A stretch of 58,033 bases of DNA from Gammaproteobacteria bacterium (GCA_024280395.1 JAJRQG010000079.1:1-58033), one strand, 5' to 3'; shown: positions 17,771 to 27,375, counted from the first letter of the stretch. Notes: a model not told the origin generated them from the letters alone. Numbers and translations: made by a program.

Positions 17771-20700
17771 ATGTTGTTTCCACAATCCAAACAATTAACG
17801 GCCAATAAAATCCATCAATTTAAAGGAATCAAGGGATTGGCTCTGCCTTTATTATTGGCAGAAATTGCCCACAACAATGACGGATTAAATTTGGTATTAA
17901 CAGAATCGGCACATGAATCGATTGTCTTAGAAGAAGAATTGATCCTTTGCGCGCCTGAGTTAAAAGACAGTGTGTTTCATTTTCCTGCTTGGGATACATT
18001 GCCGTATGATGTGTTTTCTCCTAATCCTGAAATCGTGTCTCAACGATTGGCATTTTTGCACAATATCAGTCAAAATATTGATAAAGGCATATTGATTATT
18101 CCAACCAACAACCTGATGCAAAGACTAAGCACCAAGTCATTTATAAAAGGACGTTCACTGGTTTTAGAGATTAATTCTGTATTTGATATTGCAAAAAAAC
18201 GTTTGTCTTTTGAAAACAATGGCTATCATTGTGTTACCGAAGTTCGTGAACCCGGCGAATTTGCAGTGCGTGGTGGTGTGATTGATATATTCCCAACAGG
18301 TACCAACAAAGCCTATCGACTTGAATTGTTCGATGAAGAGATTGAGTCCATACGAATCTTCGATACCGAAACCCAACGCTCTATTGAATCAGTAAAAGAG
18401 ATACAAATTTTGCCCGCCAACGAATTCCCTTTCGATGAAGCAGGAAGAATGAGGTTTTTAGAGAAGTTTCGCGAAGATTTTGATGTCGATACACACAAAT
18501 GCTCAATCTATCAAGATGTTAGAAAAATCGTTCAATTTTCAGGCATTGAACAATATTTACCGATGTTTTTTGAAGAAACATCAACTTTGTTTGATTATCT
18601 GCCTGAAAATACACGCATTATTCATACTGGGCAAACTCAAGCCATACTCAACACTTGGGACAAACAAATTGGTGCGCGATATCAGGAACGCAGACACGAT
18701 ATTCAACGTCCTGTAATTAAACCCGAAGATTTGTATATTGATCCGGCTGAAGTGAGTAAACAATTGGCCCATTATTCTACAGTAATATTGAACCAAGACA
18801 GCGACGCTCAAGATTTTCGTACCCAGTTGCCCGACAGATTTAATCCAGAAACCCACAAAACTCAGGTTGCGTGGCTAAAGAGCCAAATTGATCATGGAAA
18901 GAGAATATTAATCGCATCTGATTCACTGGGTCGTGCTGATGTCATTAAGCGCTTATTTGTTAAAGAACAATTGTTACTCAAAGAAATCGACTCTATTGCT
19001 GGCTTTCTCCAATCTGATTTGGACATTGCAATAACCATCGCACCGATTGAAAATGGCACCAATTTTTTAGAACAAAACATTGTTATCCTCGATGAAAGTT
19101 GTTTGTTTGGCACAAGAGCAAATAGAACCCGAAAAAAGACCCGTTTCAAAGCGAATCCAGATGAAATTATTAGCAACCTATCTGAGTTACATGTGGGCTC
19201 TCCCATTGTCCATATTGATCATGGCGTCGGTCGCTACAAAGGGCTAGAAACCCATCACTTTGAAGGAGAGGCTGAGTTTCTTGTATTGGAATATTTTGGT
19301 GGTGATAAATTATTTGTACCCGTATCATCCTTGCATTTGGTTTCAAGATATACAGGATCATCGGCTGAAAATGCACCATGGCACAAACTGGGTGGTGATC
19401 GGTGGCAAAAACTGCGCGAAAAAGCTGCAAAAAAAGTCAAAGATGTGGCCGCAGAACTGTTACAGCTATACGCCATTCGAGAATCTCGCGGTGGCAAACG
19501 GGTCAAATTCAATGAAAATGAATATTTGCAATTTTGCCAAGGTTTTCCCTTCGAAGAAACCGATGATCAAGCCAGCACTATTTTATCGGTATTAAAAGAT
19601 TTACAAAGTCCAAAATCAATGGACCGTGTGGTCTGTGGTGATGTTGGTTTTGGCAAAACAGAAATTGCTTTGCGTGCTGCCTTTGTTACTGCCAATGACT
19701 CCAAACAAGTCGCAATCTTAGTACCGACTACATTATTGGCACAACAACATTATGAAAATTTCTTAGATCGCTTTTCACCCTTCCCTATTCGGGTTGAAGT
19801 GTTGTCTCGTTTTGTTAAAAAACCAGAACAAACCAAAATTCTAGAAGGTGTAACTAATGGCACGGTTGACATTGTTATTGGCACCCATAAACTCTTACAA
19901 AAAGACATAAAATTCAAAAACTTAGGGTTAATAGTTATTGATGAGGAACACCGTTTTGGCGTGCGTCAGAAAGAGCGTTTAAAGAGGCTACGTGCAGAAG
20001 TGGACATACTGACTTTAACCGCTACACCGATTCCTAGAACTTTAAATACAGCTCTTTCTGGATTACGCGATTTATCTATAATCGCTACTCCACCGAAGGC
20101 AAGGTTGTCAGTAAAAACCCAGGTAATAGAATGGGACAACCCAACCATCAAAGAAGCCTGCCAACGTGAAATACAACGGGGTGGCCAGGTCTATTTTCTA
20201 CACAACGATGTAAAAACCATCGAACAAATGGCAGAAACCGTTCAGAAACTGGTTCCTCAAGCCCGAGTCCGAGTAGCCCATGGGCAAATGCACGAAAGTC
20301 AGCTTCAACACGTGATGTTAGATTTCCACAAGATGCGATTTAATATATTGGTGTGTTCTACCATTATTGAAAATGGCATCGATATACCCACCGCCAATAC
20401 CATCATCATGAATCGTGCGGATAAATTGGGATTGGCTCAAATGCACCAACTGCGTGGCCGTGTCGGTCGTTCTCATCACAAAGCCTTTGCTTACCTATTA
20501 ATACCTGGCTGGAAAGCCATCAGCAAAGATGCGGTAAAGCGCCTAGAAGCGATTGTGTCTTTGGAAGATTTGGGATCAGGGTTTACTCTGGCTACTCACG
20601 ATTTAGAAATCCGGGGAGCGGGTGAACTCTTGGGCGATGAACAATCAGGGCAAATCCAAGCCATTGGATTCAGTCTTTACTGTGAACTGTTAGAACGGGC

Positions 20701-21187
20701 TGTAGATGCATTAAAAGACGGGGAAGAACCCCAACTGGATGATTTAACCATTCAAGAAACACAAATTGAACTCAACATCCCTTCTCTGCTGCCCGATGAT
20801 TTTATTCACGATGTATTCTTGCGTTTAACATTCTACAAACGATTGAGTCAATCTGAAAGCATTGATGATGTCAATGAACTGCGTGTAGAATTGATAGACC
20901 GATTTGGACTATTACCTGAGCAAGCAAAAAACTTATTTGAAATCAAAATATTACAACTAAAATCTAAAGTATTTGATATCAAGAGTATCTCAATGAATCA
21001 ACACGGTGGAACGGTTAAATTTGATACCAAAAACGATGATATTTTACGCAAACTTATCAACTTGATTCAAAATAAACACGAACAATACAAACCTATGCCC
21101 AATAATGCCATACGAGTAATCGGTGATTTTATGCATGTTGAGCAAAGATTTGAAGCGGTTGAACAATTGTTTTTGGATTTGGAGTGA
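17771..21187 (+). CDS. mfd: Mfd, transcription-repair coupling factor
   Basis: A 1138-residue ATP-dependent translocase that removes RNA polymerase stalled at DNA lesions and recruits UvrA. Order of domains: UvrB-homology N-terminus (1-330), RNA-polymerase-interacting CarD-like domain (near 470-560, with VHIDHGVGRYKGLE), SF2 helicase with Walker A GDVGFGKTE and DEEH box (VIDEEHRFGVRQKE), motif VI LRGRVGRS, and the C-terminal TRCF domain. Length is close to E. coli Mfd (1148). It is transcribed divergently from the BRO-like gene with 120 bp between them. Confidence 0.98.
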   Translation: MLFPQSKQLTANKIHQFKGIKGLALPLLLAEIAHNNDGLNLVLTESAHESIVLEEELILCAPELKDSVFHFPAWDTLPYDVFSPNPEIVSQRLAFLHNISQNIDKGILIIPTNNLMQRLSTKSFIKGRSLVLEINSVFDIAKKRLSFENNGYHCVTEVREPGEFAVRGGVIDIFPTGTNKAYRLELFDEEIESIRIFDTETQRSIESVKEIQILPANEFPFDEAGRMRFLEKFREDFDVDTHKCSIYQDVRKIVQFSGIEQYLPMFFEETSTLFDYLPENTRIIHTGQTQAILNTWDKQIGARYQERRHDIQRPVIKPEDLYIDPAEVSKQLAHYSTVILNQDSDAQDFRTQLPDRFNPETHKTQVAWLKSQIDHGKRILIASDSLGRADVIKRLFVKEQLLLKEIDSIAGFLQSDLDIAITIAPIENGTNFLEQNIVILDESCLFGTRANRTRKKTRFKANPDEIISNLSELHVGSPIVHIDHGVGRYKGLETHHFEGEAEFLVLEYFGGDKLFVPVSSLHLVSRYTGSSAENAPWHKLGGDRWQKLREKAAKKVKDVAAELLQLYAIRESRGGKRVKFNENEYLQFCQGFPFEETDDQASTILSVLKDLQSPKSMDRVVCGDVGFGKTEIALRAAFVTANDSKQVAILVPTTLLAQQHYENFLDRFSPFPIRVEVLSRFVKKPEQTKILEGVTNGTVDIVIGTHKLLQKDIKFKNLGLIVIDEEHRFGVRQKERLKRLRAEVDILTLTATPIPRTLNTALSGLRDLSIIATPPKARLSVKTQVIEWDNPTIKEACQREIQRGGQVYFLHNDVKTIEQMAETVQKLVPQARVRVAHGQMHESQLQHVMLDFHKMRFNILVCSTIIENGIDIPTANTIIMNRADKLGLAQMHQLRGRVGRSHHKAFAYLLIPGWKAISKDAVKRLEAIVSLEDLGSGFTLATHDLEIRGAGELLGDEQSGQIQAIGFSLYCELLERAVDALKDGEEPQLDDLTIQETQIELNIPSLLPDDFIHDVFLRLTFYKRLSQSESIDDVNELRVELIDRFGLLPEQAKNLFEIKILQLKSKVFDIKSISMNQHGGTVKFDTKNDDILRKLINLIQNKHEQYKPMPNNAIRVIGDFMHVEQRFEAVEQLFLDLE

Positions 21188-21220
21188 TTTCTCGCGATGA
21201 ATAGGTTTAAAAAATCAAGA

Positions 21221-21259
21221 GCATTTTTCTCGCTGAGGCACAGAACTCGCTGAGAAAGA
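21221..21259. repeat. Degenerate copy of the CTC-TGCG-type intergenic repeat
   Basis: Two copies of ctcgctgag are spaced by gcacagaa and bounded by tttctc/gagaaa. On the minus strand this reads as successive CTCAGCGAG/CTGTG units, resembling the repeats near 53.8, 54.6 and 55.7 kb. It lies in the 260-bp gap after mfd. Confidence 0.4.
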
Positions 21260-21284
21260 TCAATAGCAATTTGTCCGCTGATAA

Positions 21285-21377
21285 ACACAGATGGGCGCAG
21301 ATTTTTATTAAATATATTCAAATAGTTCACTCATATCGGACACTGGGTACTAACCTTACCTTAGTCAAAAGTATCCT
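21285..21377 (+). repeat. Direct repeat upstream of creD (copy 1)
   Basis: Contains CACAGATGGgcGCAGAT, then about 25 unrelated bases, then ACTCATATCGGAc followed by GGGTactAACCTTaCCTtag. The same blocks in the same order follow creD at 22847-22928. It occupies most of the mfd-creD gap, which holds no gene. Confidence 0.65.
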
Positions 21378-21449
21378 AGTTAATTAATTTTTCATATTGC
21401 CATAATTCATAACATTCCAACCACTATACAAACACATATAGTCAATAAG

Positions 21450-22826
21450 ATGAGATTTTTAATAATGTTGAGAATTACCATGACGACTAGCGAAAATATT
21501 AAATCAAAATTATCCAATAGTATTTCTTTAAAACTTGGCGTGATATTGTTGCTTATTATATTACTGCAAATTCCTTTGTCTTTTGTCAAAGGGTTGATTA
21601 ATGAACGCCAAGAATTACAGCATCAAGCACAACGGGAGATTAATAAACGTTGGGGAAGTGAACAATATATTGGCTCACCGATTCTGAATGTCTATTCGGC
21701 CAACTTGAATATGCAAAATTCACTTGATCAAAGCAACAATACGAATTATCAATTGACTCACTCTATTCATTCAGATATCTTCAATGTAGATATTCAGCTT
21801 GATGCAGAAAAGCGTTATCTGGGTATTTATGAAGCTGCAATTTATGTTTCCAACGTCACAATGTCAGGGTCAATTAATCTTGACAAACTCAGCCAAAATA
21901 GTAGCAGTGATATGAAATTATTTATCCCTATAAAACAACCCAAGGGATTGAAAAAAATAGAGAAAATAATTATCAATGGCCAACCATTGGAAGTCAAAAC
22001 TCATTTGATAACAATAAACAATATGACAGGAATCGAGATAGATTTAAACCAACAGCATAAAAACAAAAAAATAAACTATAAAATCTGGTTAAATATTGTT
22101 GGTTCTAGCCAATTTGATGTTGTGCCTTTGGCTAAAAACACGACCGTAAACTTTCAATCTAACTGGTCTTCGCCTTCATTTGTCGGAGATTATCTGCCTG
22201 ATGAAAGGAAGATAACGGCAAAAGGTTTTACGGCAACTTGGCAAGTAAATAACCTATTTCAAAGCTCTATTAAACATACAATCCCCTCAAACAACCAACA
22301 AAATCAATATATCACTTATGAAAACTTACCTACCATTGGCGTCAAAATAATCATTCCCGCCAATGTTTATCAAGTTAATCAAAGAACAGTAAAGTACAGT
22401 TTTTTAATAGTATTACTTACTTTTACAGGGTTCTTTTTAGCCGAACTGTTCTTTAATCTACGCTTACATCCTTTTCAATACCTTTTAATTGGAGTTTCAT
22501 TAACCGTTTTTTACCTACTGTTGTTGTCTTTGTCCGAATACCTGAGATTTAATTTGGCTTTCATGATTTCAGCCAGTTCAATCATCATCTTAATTGCAGG
22601 TTATTGTTCTGTAGTTTTACAACAAAGAACACGTGGCATATACACAGGAATATTGTTTGCAGTTTTATATGGTTTCATCTTTGTACTGGTTAAAGCCGAA
22701 GAAACATCATTACTCATGGGTGCTATTGGCATTTGGTTGATTTTAGCTCTGGTTATGTATTTAACCCGCAAAATTGATTGGTATAAGGTTAATGTGTCAA
22801 CAACTGAAAACAATACTGATCAATAG
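21450..22826 (+). CDS. creD: CreD family inner-membrane protein
   Basis: A membrane protein of 448-458 residues, similar to CreD (Cet), the envelope protein of the CreBC regulon in E. coli. An N-terminal span (GVILLLIILLQIPLSFVKGLI) is followed by the conserved INERQELQHQAQREI segment, a large periplasmic domain (about 60-320), and five or six C-terminal spans. The frame opens at an ATG at 21450, but an ATG at 21480 (MTTSENIKSK) is equally plausible because neither start has a strong ribosome site. No creB/creC genes are nearby. The gene stands alone between a pair of about 90-bp direct repeats. Confidence 0.85.
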   Translation: MRFLIMLRITMTTSENIKSKLSNSISLKLGVILLLIILLQIPLSFVKGLINERQELQHQAQREINKRWGSEQYIGSPILNVYSANLNMQNSLDQSNNTNYQLTHSIHSDIFNVDIQLDAEKRYLGIYEAAIYVSNVTMSGSINLDKLSQNSSSDMKLFIPIKQPKGLKKIEKIIINGQPLEVKTHLITINNMTGIEIDLNQQHKNKKINYKIWLNIVGSSQFDVVPLAKNTTVNFQSNWSSPSFVGDYLPDERKITAKGFTATWQVNNLFQSSIKHTIPSNNQQNQYITYENLPTIGVKIIIPANVYQVNQRTVKYSFLIVLLTFTGFFLAELFFNLRLHPFQYLLIGVSLTVFYLLLLSLSEYLRFNLAFMISASSIIILIAGYCSVVLQQRTRGIYTGILFAVLYGFIFVLVKAEETSLLMGAIGIWLILALVMYLTRKIDWYKVNVSTTENNTDQ

Positions 22827-22846
22827 AAATTAAGAGCCTTTTATCC

Positions 22847-22930
22847 ACAGATGGAAGCAGATGTATGAACCTCTACCCTATTGAAAAAAACTCATATCGG
22901 ATGCGAGGTTTCAACCTTGCCTAGATACTT
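22847..22930 (+). repeat. Direct repeat downstream of creD (copy 2)
   Basis: Contains CACAGATGGaaGCAGAT, a variable stretch, ACTCATATCGGAtgc, then AGGTttcAACCTTgCCTag. These match the blocks at 21285-21377 in the same order and orientation. Confidence 0.65.
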
Positions 22931-22968
22931 AATTAATCTAATAATTAATTACACTACTATGTACAACA

Positions 22969-23757
22969 CTACTTAATCATACTTAAAATCTTATCATTTT
23001 CTAAATCAACTACAAAAATATCATCATATGTTGATTGAATTATTGTTAAATCATTTACACGTCTAAGAGAACCCGTTGTACAGTATTTGTTTTCATTTTG
23101 AATCCCTGTTATTGGAGAATCTCCTGTTTTAATTATTAAAATATATGTATTAATTTCAGATCTGTTATTTTTATAATTGATAAGATTTTTTTCTTTATTT
23201 CTAATGATTGAAATAATATCTTTTTCAGAGATTATAACATCTGTAGCCCTTACCCATTGCCAGAGAGGGGATGATATGTTTTCAACTTCTGAACATGAAA
23301 TCGAGTTTATAATTTCTGATAAATTTACATTTAACTTTCTTATTTCTCTTGATTCCATTCTGTTTTTATTGCAACTTATCATTTGATATAACAATTCACA
23401 AAGGTCATTAGAAAATAATTTTTCAAAATATTTATGTCTTGACAAAGTAATACTTCTGATAAAATTAGAATTTATTGTTATATACACACTGATAAAATTA
23501 GAATCATTCCCCTGAAATGATTCTTTTGCTAGTCCAATAGCTCGGCGCACTTTCATTTCTATTTGTCTATCAATGTCTGAGTTATGAAACTCAGTAATCT
23601 CTATCCCGAGTTTTGCATCTAAATTAACAAAATCAGGTCCTTCAGTATCTTCAAAAACTAAATCTCTATATTTGAGAATTTTTTTTTGAAAGTATTTAAG
23701 CACTTTTTTTTCAAATTCTTTTTTTGCTTTACGTGTCATTATTGCTATAAAATTCAA
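22969..23757 (-). CDS. Unrecognised protein with a possible PD-(D/E)XK-like signature
   Basis: A 262-residue protein, Lys-rich at the N-terminus and Ile/Asn/Ser-rich throughout, from very AT-rich DNA. I do not recognise a family with certainty. Residues about 36-58 read EDTEGPDFVNLDAKLGIEITEFHN. The spacing of PD, a beta-strand and an E-hydrophobic-T resembles degenerate PD-(D/E)XK nuclease-fold proteins, where T can replace K. This is a weak motif inference. It is the last gene of a minus-strand cluster and overlaps the preceding RlaP-like gene by 29 nt (11 nt if the second ATG at 23739 is used), so expression is coupled to it. No signal peptide or membrane span is present. Confidence 0.6.
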   Translation of the reverse strand: MNFIAIMTRKAKKEFEKKVLKYFQKKILKYRDLVFEDTEGPDFVNLDAKLGIEITEFHNSDIDRQIEMKVRRAIGLAKESFQGNDSNFISVYITINSNFIRSITLSRHKYFEKLFSNDLCELLYQMISCNKNRMESREIRKLNVNLSEIINSISCSEVENISSPLWQWVRATDVIISEKDIISIIRNKEKNLINYKNNRSEINTYILIIKTGDSPITGIQNENKYCTTGSLRRVNDLTIIQSTYDDIFVVDLENDKILSMIK

Positions 23758-24811
23758 TGTTATTATAAAACCTATCCCTAACCTGATAGGTCAATTCATT
23801 AATGATTTCTAGATTTGGGTTTTCTGGTAAAACTGAATTCTCAAAAGCCCGTTCCATTTCTATTTGTAATTGCTTTGCCATTTTCAACAAGTCTTCATAT
23901 TCATAATATCCACTCTTGATTTTGAGTAAAAATTCACGGTTATTTCTCTTAACATTAACTTGCTTTTGTTGGGCTATCTCTGTTGCCATTTCTAACAACC
24001 GGAAAGTATGCATCATATTTTTGGCATCGTAGTTTTTACCGTGACTTTGGGTATTTTGGTAACGCTTTTGATTACGGTTTTCAACCCAATGCCAATATTC
24101 CTTGTATTCTTTACAATACTTTGAATAGCCATCTTTGTTGAAATACATTAATATTTGTTGCTTTTGACTTTTAGGGATAGAACTTAAAGTAATTTCATTT
24201 GAATCATAATGACGAATAATACCATTAAACTTGACCTGTGTTGAATGATACAAACCATACACATCTTTCATATGTGCAATTTTCGTTAATCCACAATTTT
24301 GCTGCTCCCAATTATTGGTGTCTAAGTATTTCTCAAGCGAAATCGAGCTATTCTTATAGTTTATGTAGCAAAAAGACAAAATACTTTTTCGCTGTTTACT
24401 CATTGGATTAACAATTTTCTTCTTTAATCCTTTGGCTTTTTTAATCTGAGAAATGGCAAATTTTCCAAATGTATTTTGACACAGTTTAGATAAAATTAAT
24501 TCTGGTTTAATCTCTTCTAAAAATTCATGCTTATAAATAACTGATTCTTTAGGTGTATTCAATAATTCTAGAATATTGGGATTGTTCAAAGACAACAGTT
24601 GCATATACCGACCAAACTCATAAAAAACTATGTCGTTACTATCGTTGCTCACTTGAGGTGTATAACCTAATCCATAAAAGTCTTTTTTAGGCAATAAGAA
24701 TACCCCTTTGATATCTGTATCTGATTCAGGAGTTTCTAGACCATAAGCACGACTGCCACTAATGCATTCGAGAATGATGAGATTGTTTTTTCTTAAATAG
24801 TCGATGTCCAT
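23729..24811 (-). CDS. RlaP-type nucleotidyltransferase (second of a tandem pair)
   Basis: A 360-residue soluble protein. The N-terminus has the polymerase-beta nucleotidyltransferase signature ISGSRAYGLETPESDTDIKG: a GS motif followed by an acidic DxD (D-T-D) that would bind metal and nucleotide. The downstream pattern YEFGRYMQLLSLNNPNILELL matches the RlaP/YcgL family (PF10127), which has been linked by genome context to RNA repair in other bacteria. The actual reaction is unknown here. Only three bases separate it from the stop of the preceding paralogue, and there is no clear ribosome site, so it is probably translated by reinitiation. It is about 100 residues longer than its neighbour, with a C-terminal helical, basic extension. 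Confidence 0.8.
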   Translation of the reverse strand: MDIDYLRKNNLIILECISGSRAYGLETPESDTDIKGVFLLPKKDFYGLGYTPQVSNDSNDIVFYEFGRYMQLLSLNNPNILELLNTPKESVIYKHEFLEEIKPELILSKLCQNTFGKFAISQIKKAKGLKKKIVNPMSKQRKSILSFCYINYKNSSISLEKYLDTNNWEQQNCGLTKIAHMKDVYGLYHSTQVKFNGIIRHYDSNEITLSSIPKSQKQQILMYFNKDGYSKYCKEYKEYWHWVENRNQKRYQNTQSHGKNYDAKNMMHTFRLLEMATEIAQQKQVNVKRNNREFLLKIKSGYYEYEDLLKMAKQLQIEMERAFENSVLPENPNLEIINELTYQVRDRFYNNIEFYSNNDT

Positions 24812-24814
24812 GAT

Positions 24815-25576
24815 TTAATCAGGTATGGACTTGATAAAAAATGTATTGAGTTTATTAATATCGCATTTGGCAACTGCCAATCCACCGGCTCGTTGTTTTG
24901 CTTGGATGATGTTGGCATTAATAAATTCGAGTATTTTAGCTTCACCTTCATGCAGATAAGATTCACTGATGGTTGCTTTCAGTTCAATCAATTCTTCTAT
25001 GCGGTTTATAATGCTTTTATCAATATCCAACACATAAATCATTTTTTGAAATTCAATCGGTGGCATCTGCTCTTTTTGTTGAATCCATAAGCAAGCAACT
25101 GAAGCACGTAAAGCATAAAAGAATTTCTTTAGTTTATAGTTTTCAAGATCAACAATATCCGCAAAACTTCTTTTGGCCAAGCCTAAATAATGGTGCAACG
25201 TCGTTCTTGGAGAATAACATGGGGTCGCTATCTGCATAATTTCATTCATAAATCCAGCATCGGCTTGATAAATTATAGGTGATTGTATCCGCTCAAGCAG
25301 TGCTGCATTGGATTTAGTTAACAACCGCAAACATTTACGCAACTCCCAACCGGAAAAATCTAAATCATTATTCTCATACATCTCTTGCAACGAGTCTTTG
25401 GATTCAGTTATACCTAAATACCAATCACGTTTATGCACATAGATTAATCGTACATCATAGTCACTATCAGGTGAAGGAAAACCCCAAGCACGAGAGCCTG
25501 TTTCACAAGCCAATAAGATTTTAATTTCTTTGTCTTGTTCTATTTGTTTGAGGTAGTTGGTTATTTTAGTTTTCAT
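24815..25576 (-). CDS. RlaP-type nucleotidyltransferase (first of a tandem pair)
   Basis: A 253-residue soluble protein with the nucleotidyltransferase core LACETGSRAWGFPSPDSDYDVR (GS motif plus D-Y-D) and the family block DFSGWELRKCLRLLTKSNAALLERIQSP. It belongs with PF10127 proteins (RlaP/YcgL). The ATG at 25576 is chosen because the frame's earlier extension begins at a TTG; GGAAAA lies upstream as a ribosome site. It is followed after three bases by a longer paralogue and preceded by an alpha/beta hydrolase gene 21 bp away. RNA-end modification or repair is the family hypothesis; nothing in the sequence identifies the substrate. Confidence 0.82.
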   Translation of the reverse strand: MKTKITNYLKQIEQDKEIKILLACETGSRAWGFPSPDSDYDVRLIYVHKRDWYLGITESKDSLQEMYENNDLDFSGWELRKCLRLLTKSNAALLERIQSPIIYQADAGFMNEIMQIATPCYSPRTTLHHYLGLAKRSFADIVDLENYKLKKFFYALRASVACLWIQQKEQMPPIEFQKMIYVLDIDKSIINRIEELIELKATISESYLHEGEAKILEFINANIIQAKQRAGGLAVAKCDINKLNTFFIKSIPD

Positions 25577-25597
25577 TTGTTTTCCAATCAAAAAAGT

Positions 25598-26545
25598 TTA
25601 ATGATTGATTCTATCAAACTCCAAAAACTCATTCGCTGTTTGCTTAGGTGCCTCAAGCATAGGCAAATGGCCAATATCAGTCATAACGTTAATTTGTGCT
25701 TGAGGTACAATAGTAGCTAAAATACCTGCTGCTTTGTAATGCAACACTCGGTCTTTATCACCCCAAGTTACTAACAAAGGTTTGGTGAAGTTAATTAGTA
25801 TTTTTTCTAAATTTATTGTCGAGGTTTCAGTGTTTATCGTAAGTAACTCTTGAAATATTTTTGAATTATTCTCTGCGTTACTTATCGCTTCTTTTGCCAA
25901 AACATCTTTGGCAAATTTTGGCAAAAATGGTTTTTTATGAAATAAAAATCCCAACAATTCATCAAAGTCCTTTGCATTTTTCGCAATCAAAATTGGTGGC
26001 TGATTGTTTTTTATCATTTTAGCCATTTCACTTAATGGCGCACTTATAACACCCAGAGTATTTAGCAACCACAAAGATTTTACTTCTGATGGATAAGTCA
26101 CGGCATAATTGGCAGCAATTAATCCTCCCATAGAATTGCCGGCAATATGAAATTTTTTCATTTTTATGGCTTTAGCAAATTCATTAACTCTAGCCACTTG
26201 AGTAAGTATTCCATATTCAAGTTTGGGTGATTTGAAACTTTCACCAAACCCCGGCAAGTCTAATGCAATGACATGGTATTTATTTGATAGGTATTTTGAC
26301 ATTCTTGTCCAGTTGTCTTTGTTTGCCCCAAAGCCATGGAGCAATACCAGTGTTGGTAAATTTTTGTTTTTACTTTCTAAATAACTAATTTCACCTTCTG
26401 TTATCGACACTGTTTTAAGATTTAAATGAGCCAAAGACCTTTCTAGGTTAAGGCTGAATTCAAATAATTTATCCGAGGGAGTGATTAGGTATATTATTAG
26501 CATAAGGAGTAAAATCATGCTCAAAATGTAAAATAGAATTTCCAT
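25598..26545 (-). CDS. Alpha/beta hydrolase, membrane-anchored
   Basis: A 315-residue alpha/beta-fold hydrolase. An N-terminal hydrophobic segment (ILSMILLLMLIIYLI) suggests a membrane anchor or uncleaved signal. The oxyanion region is LLHGFGANKDNW, the nucleophile elbow is GNSMGG, the acid is in WGDKDRVL and the catalytic His is in DIGHLPMLEAP. Resembles esterase/lipase or C-C hydrolase relatives; the substrate is not predictable. It lies four bases after another hydrolase gene and just before the RlaP-like pair, all on the minus strand. Confidence 0.85.
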   Translation of the reverse strand: MEILFYILSMILLLMLIIYLITPSDKLFEFSLNLERSLAHLNLKTVSITEGEISYLESKNKNLPTLVLLHGFGANKDNWTRMSKYLSNKYHVIALDLPGFGESFKSPKLEYGILTQVARVNEFAKAIKMKKFHIAGNSMGGLIAANYAVTYPSEVKSLWLLNTLGVISAPLSEMAKMIKNNQPPILIAKNAKDFDELLGFLFHKKPFLPKFAKDVLAKEAISNAENNSKIFQELLTINTETSTINLEKILINFTKPLLVTWGDKDRVLHYKAAGILATIVPQAQINVMTDIGHLPMLEAPKQTANEFLEFDRINH

Positions 26546-26549
26546 AAAA

Positions 26550-27368
26550 TCAGTCCGAATTAATGATAAAATTTACGATAGTTTTTATAATAGTTGGGTC
26601 TTTGATTGTCATTCTGTGCCCCAAATGTTCTGTAGCTATAAATTTTCCTGATTGCCAAGTCTCTTTTAATACTTCAAAATCACCGTAGGGAATCACGTCA
26701 TCACATCGGTCGTGAATCACCAGCACATCACTGACTTTAGAAATATCATTGGTGGTTAAACTTACATCAATAAAGGTATAATCAGATTCTTTTTCAGATA
26801 ATTTGATGAAATATTGAATTGCCTTGTTGCCTAATTTAATCATTTTTGCAAACCTAGAAAAAACATTTACAATCCTAGTTGGCGCGGAGATGATGACTAC
26901 TTTTTTTGGCATTTTATGAATTTTTGACAAGACAGCTAAGGTTGCTCCACCAAAAGAATGACCGATAATGGCAACAGACTTTGTGAATAGCTGTTCACTC
27001 ATATCGATTGAAAGACATTCAGCATTATAAGGAACGGAATTAGTTTTACCCGGTGAATCTCCATGAGCAGGGGCATCCCAAGCAATAACCTGAAACCCTT
27101 TTTCAACCAATAAAGGTATCAAATTGATAAAAGTTGACCCTCTTGATTCCCAACCATGAATCAACCAAATGGTCGGCCCTGTTCCCCAAGTTCTTGCTTT
27201 TCTTTGCGATTGAAAAGTGATTTGCTTGCCAGTAGTCAAAAATTCCATTTCTTCAATCACCCTGGCTTTTCGCATGGGCCTTACAAACAGCCTCAATGCG
27301 AGTTTAGCGGCCAAATAAGGGCTAAGTATGGACAATAACTTAAATAATTTTGGAATAAGTTTTTTCAT
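26550..27368 (-). CDS. Alpha/beta hydrolase
   Basis: A 272-residue alpha/beta hydrolase with oxyanion motif LIHGWESRGSTF, a DAPAHGDSPG segment, nucleophile elbow GHSFGG, acidic residue in HDRCDDVIPY and catalytic His in LGHRMTIKD. No cleavable signal peptide is evident, but the N-terminus is basic and hydrophobic. It is distinct from the neighbouring hydrolase, so the two are not a recent duplication. It is first of the five-gene minus-strand cluster running to 22969. A hairpin lies directly ahead of its start codon. Confidence 0.85.
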   Translation of the reverse strand: MKKLIPKLFKLLSILSPYLAAKLALRLFVRPMRKARVIEEMEFLTTGKQITFQSQRKARTWGTGPTIWLIHGWESRGSTFINLIPLLVEKGFQVIAWDAPAHGDSPGKTNSVPYNAECLSIDMSEQLFTKSVAIIGHSFGGATLAVLSKIHKMPKKVVIISAPTRIVNVFSRFAKMIKLGNKAIQYFIKLSEKESDYTFIDVSLTTNDISKVSDVLVIHDRCDDVIPYGDFEVLKETWQSGKFIATEHLGHRMTIKDPTIIKTIVNFIINSD

Positions 27369-27375
27369 ATTTTTA

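Noticed and set aside
21221-21377. Possible CRISPR-like spacing of short repeats
   Set aside because: Repeats are irregular, differ in sequence and have no constant spacer length; no cas genes are present.
22969-27368. Classical RtcB-type RNA ligase operon
   Set aside because: No RtcB, archease or RNA cyclase gene is visible nearby; only the RlaP-like proteins suggest a link to RNA repair.
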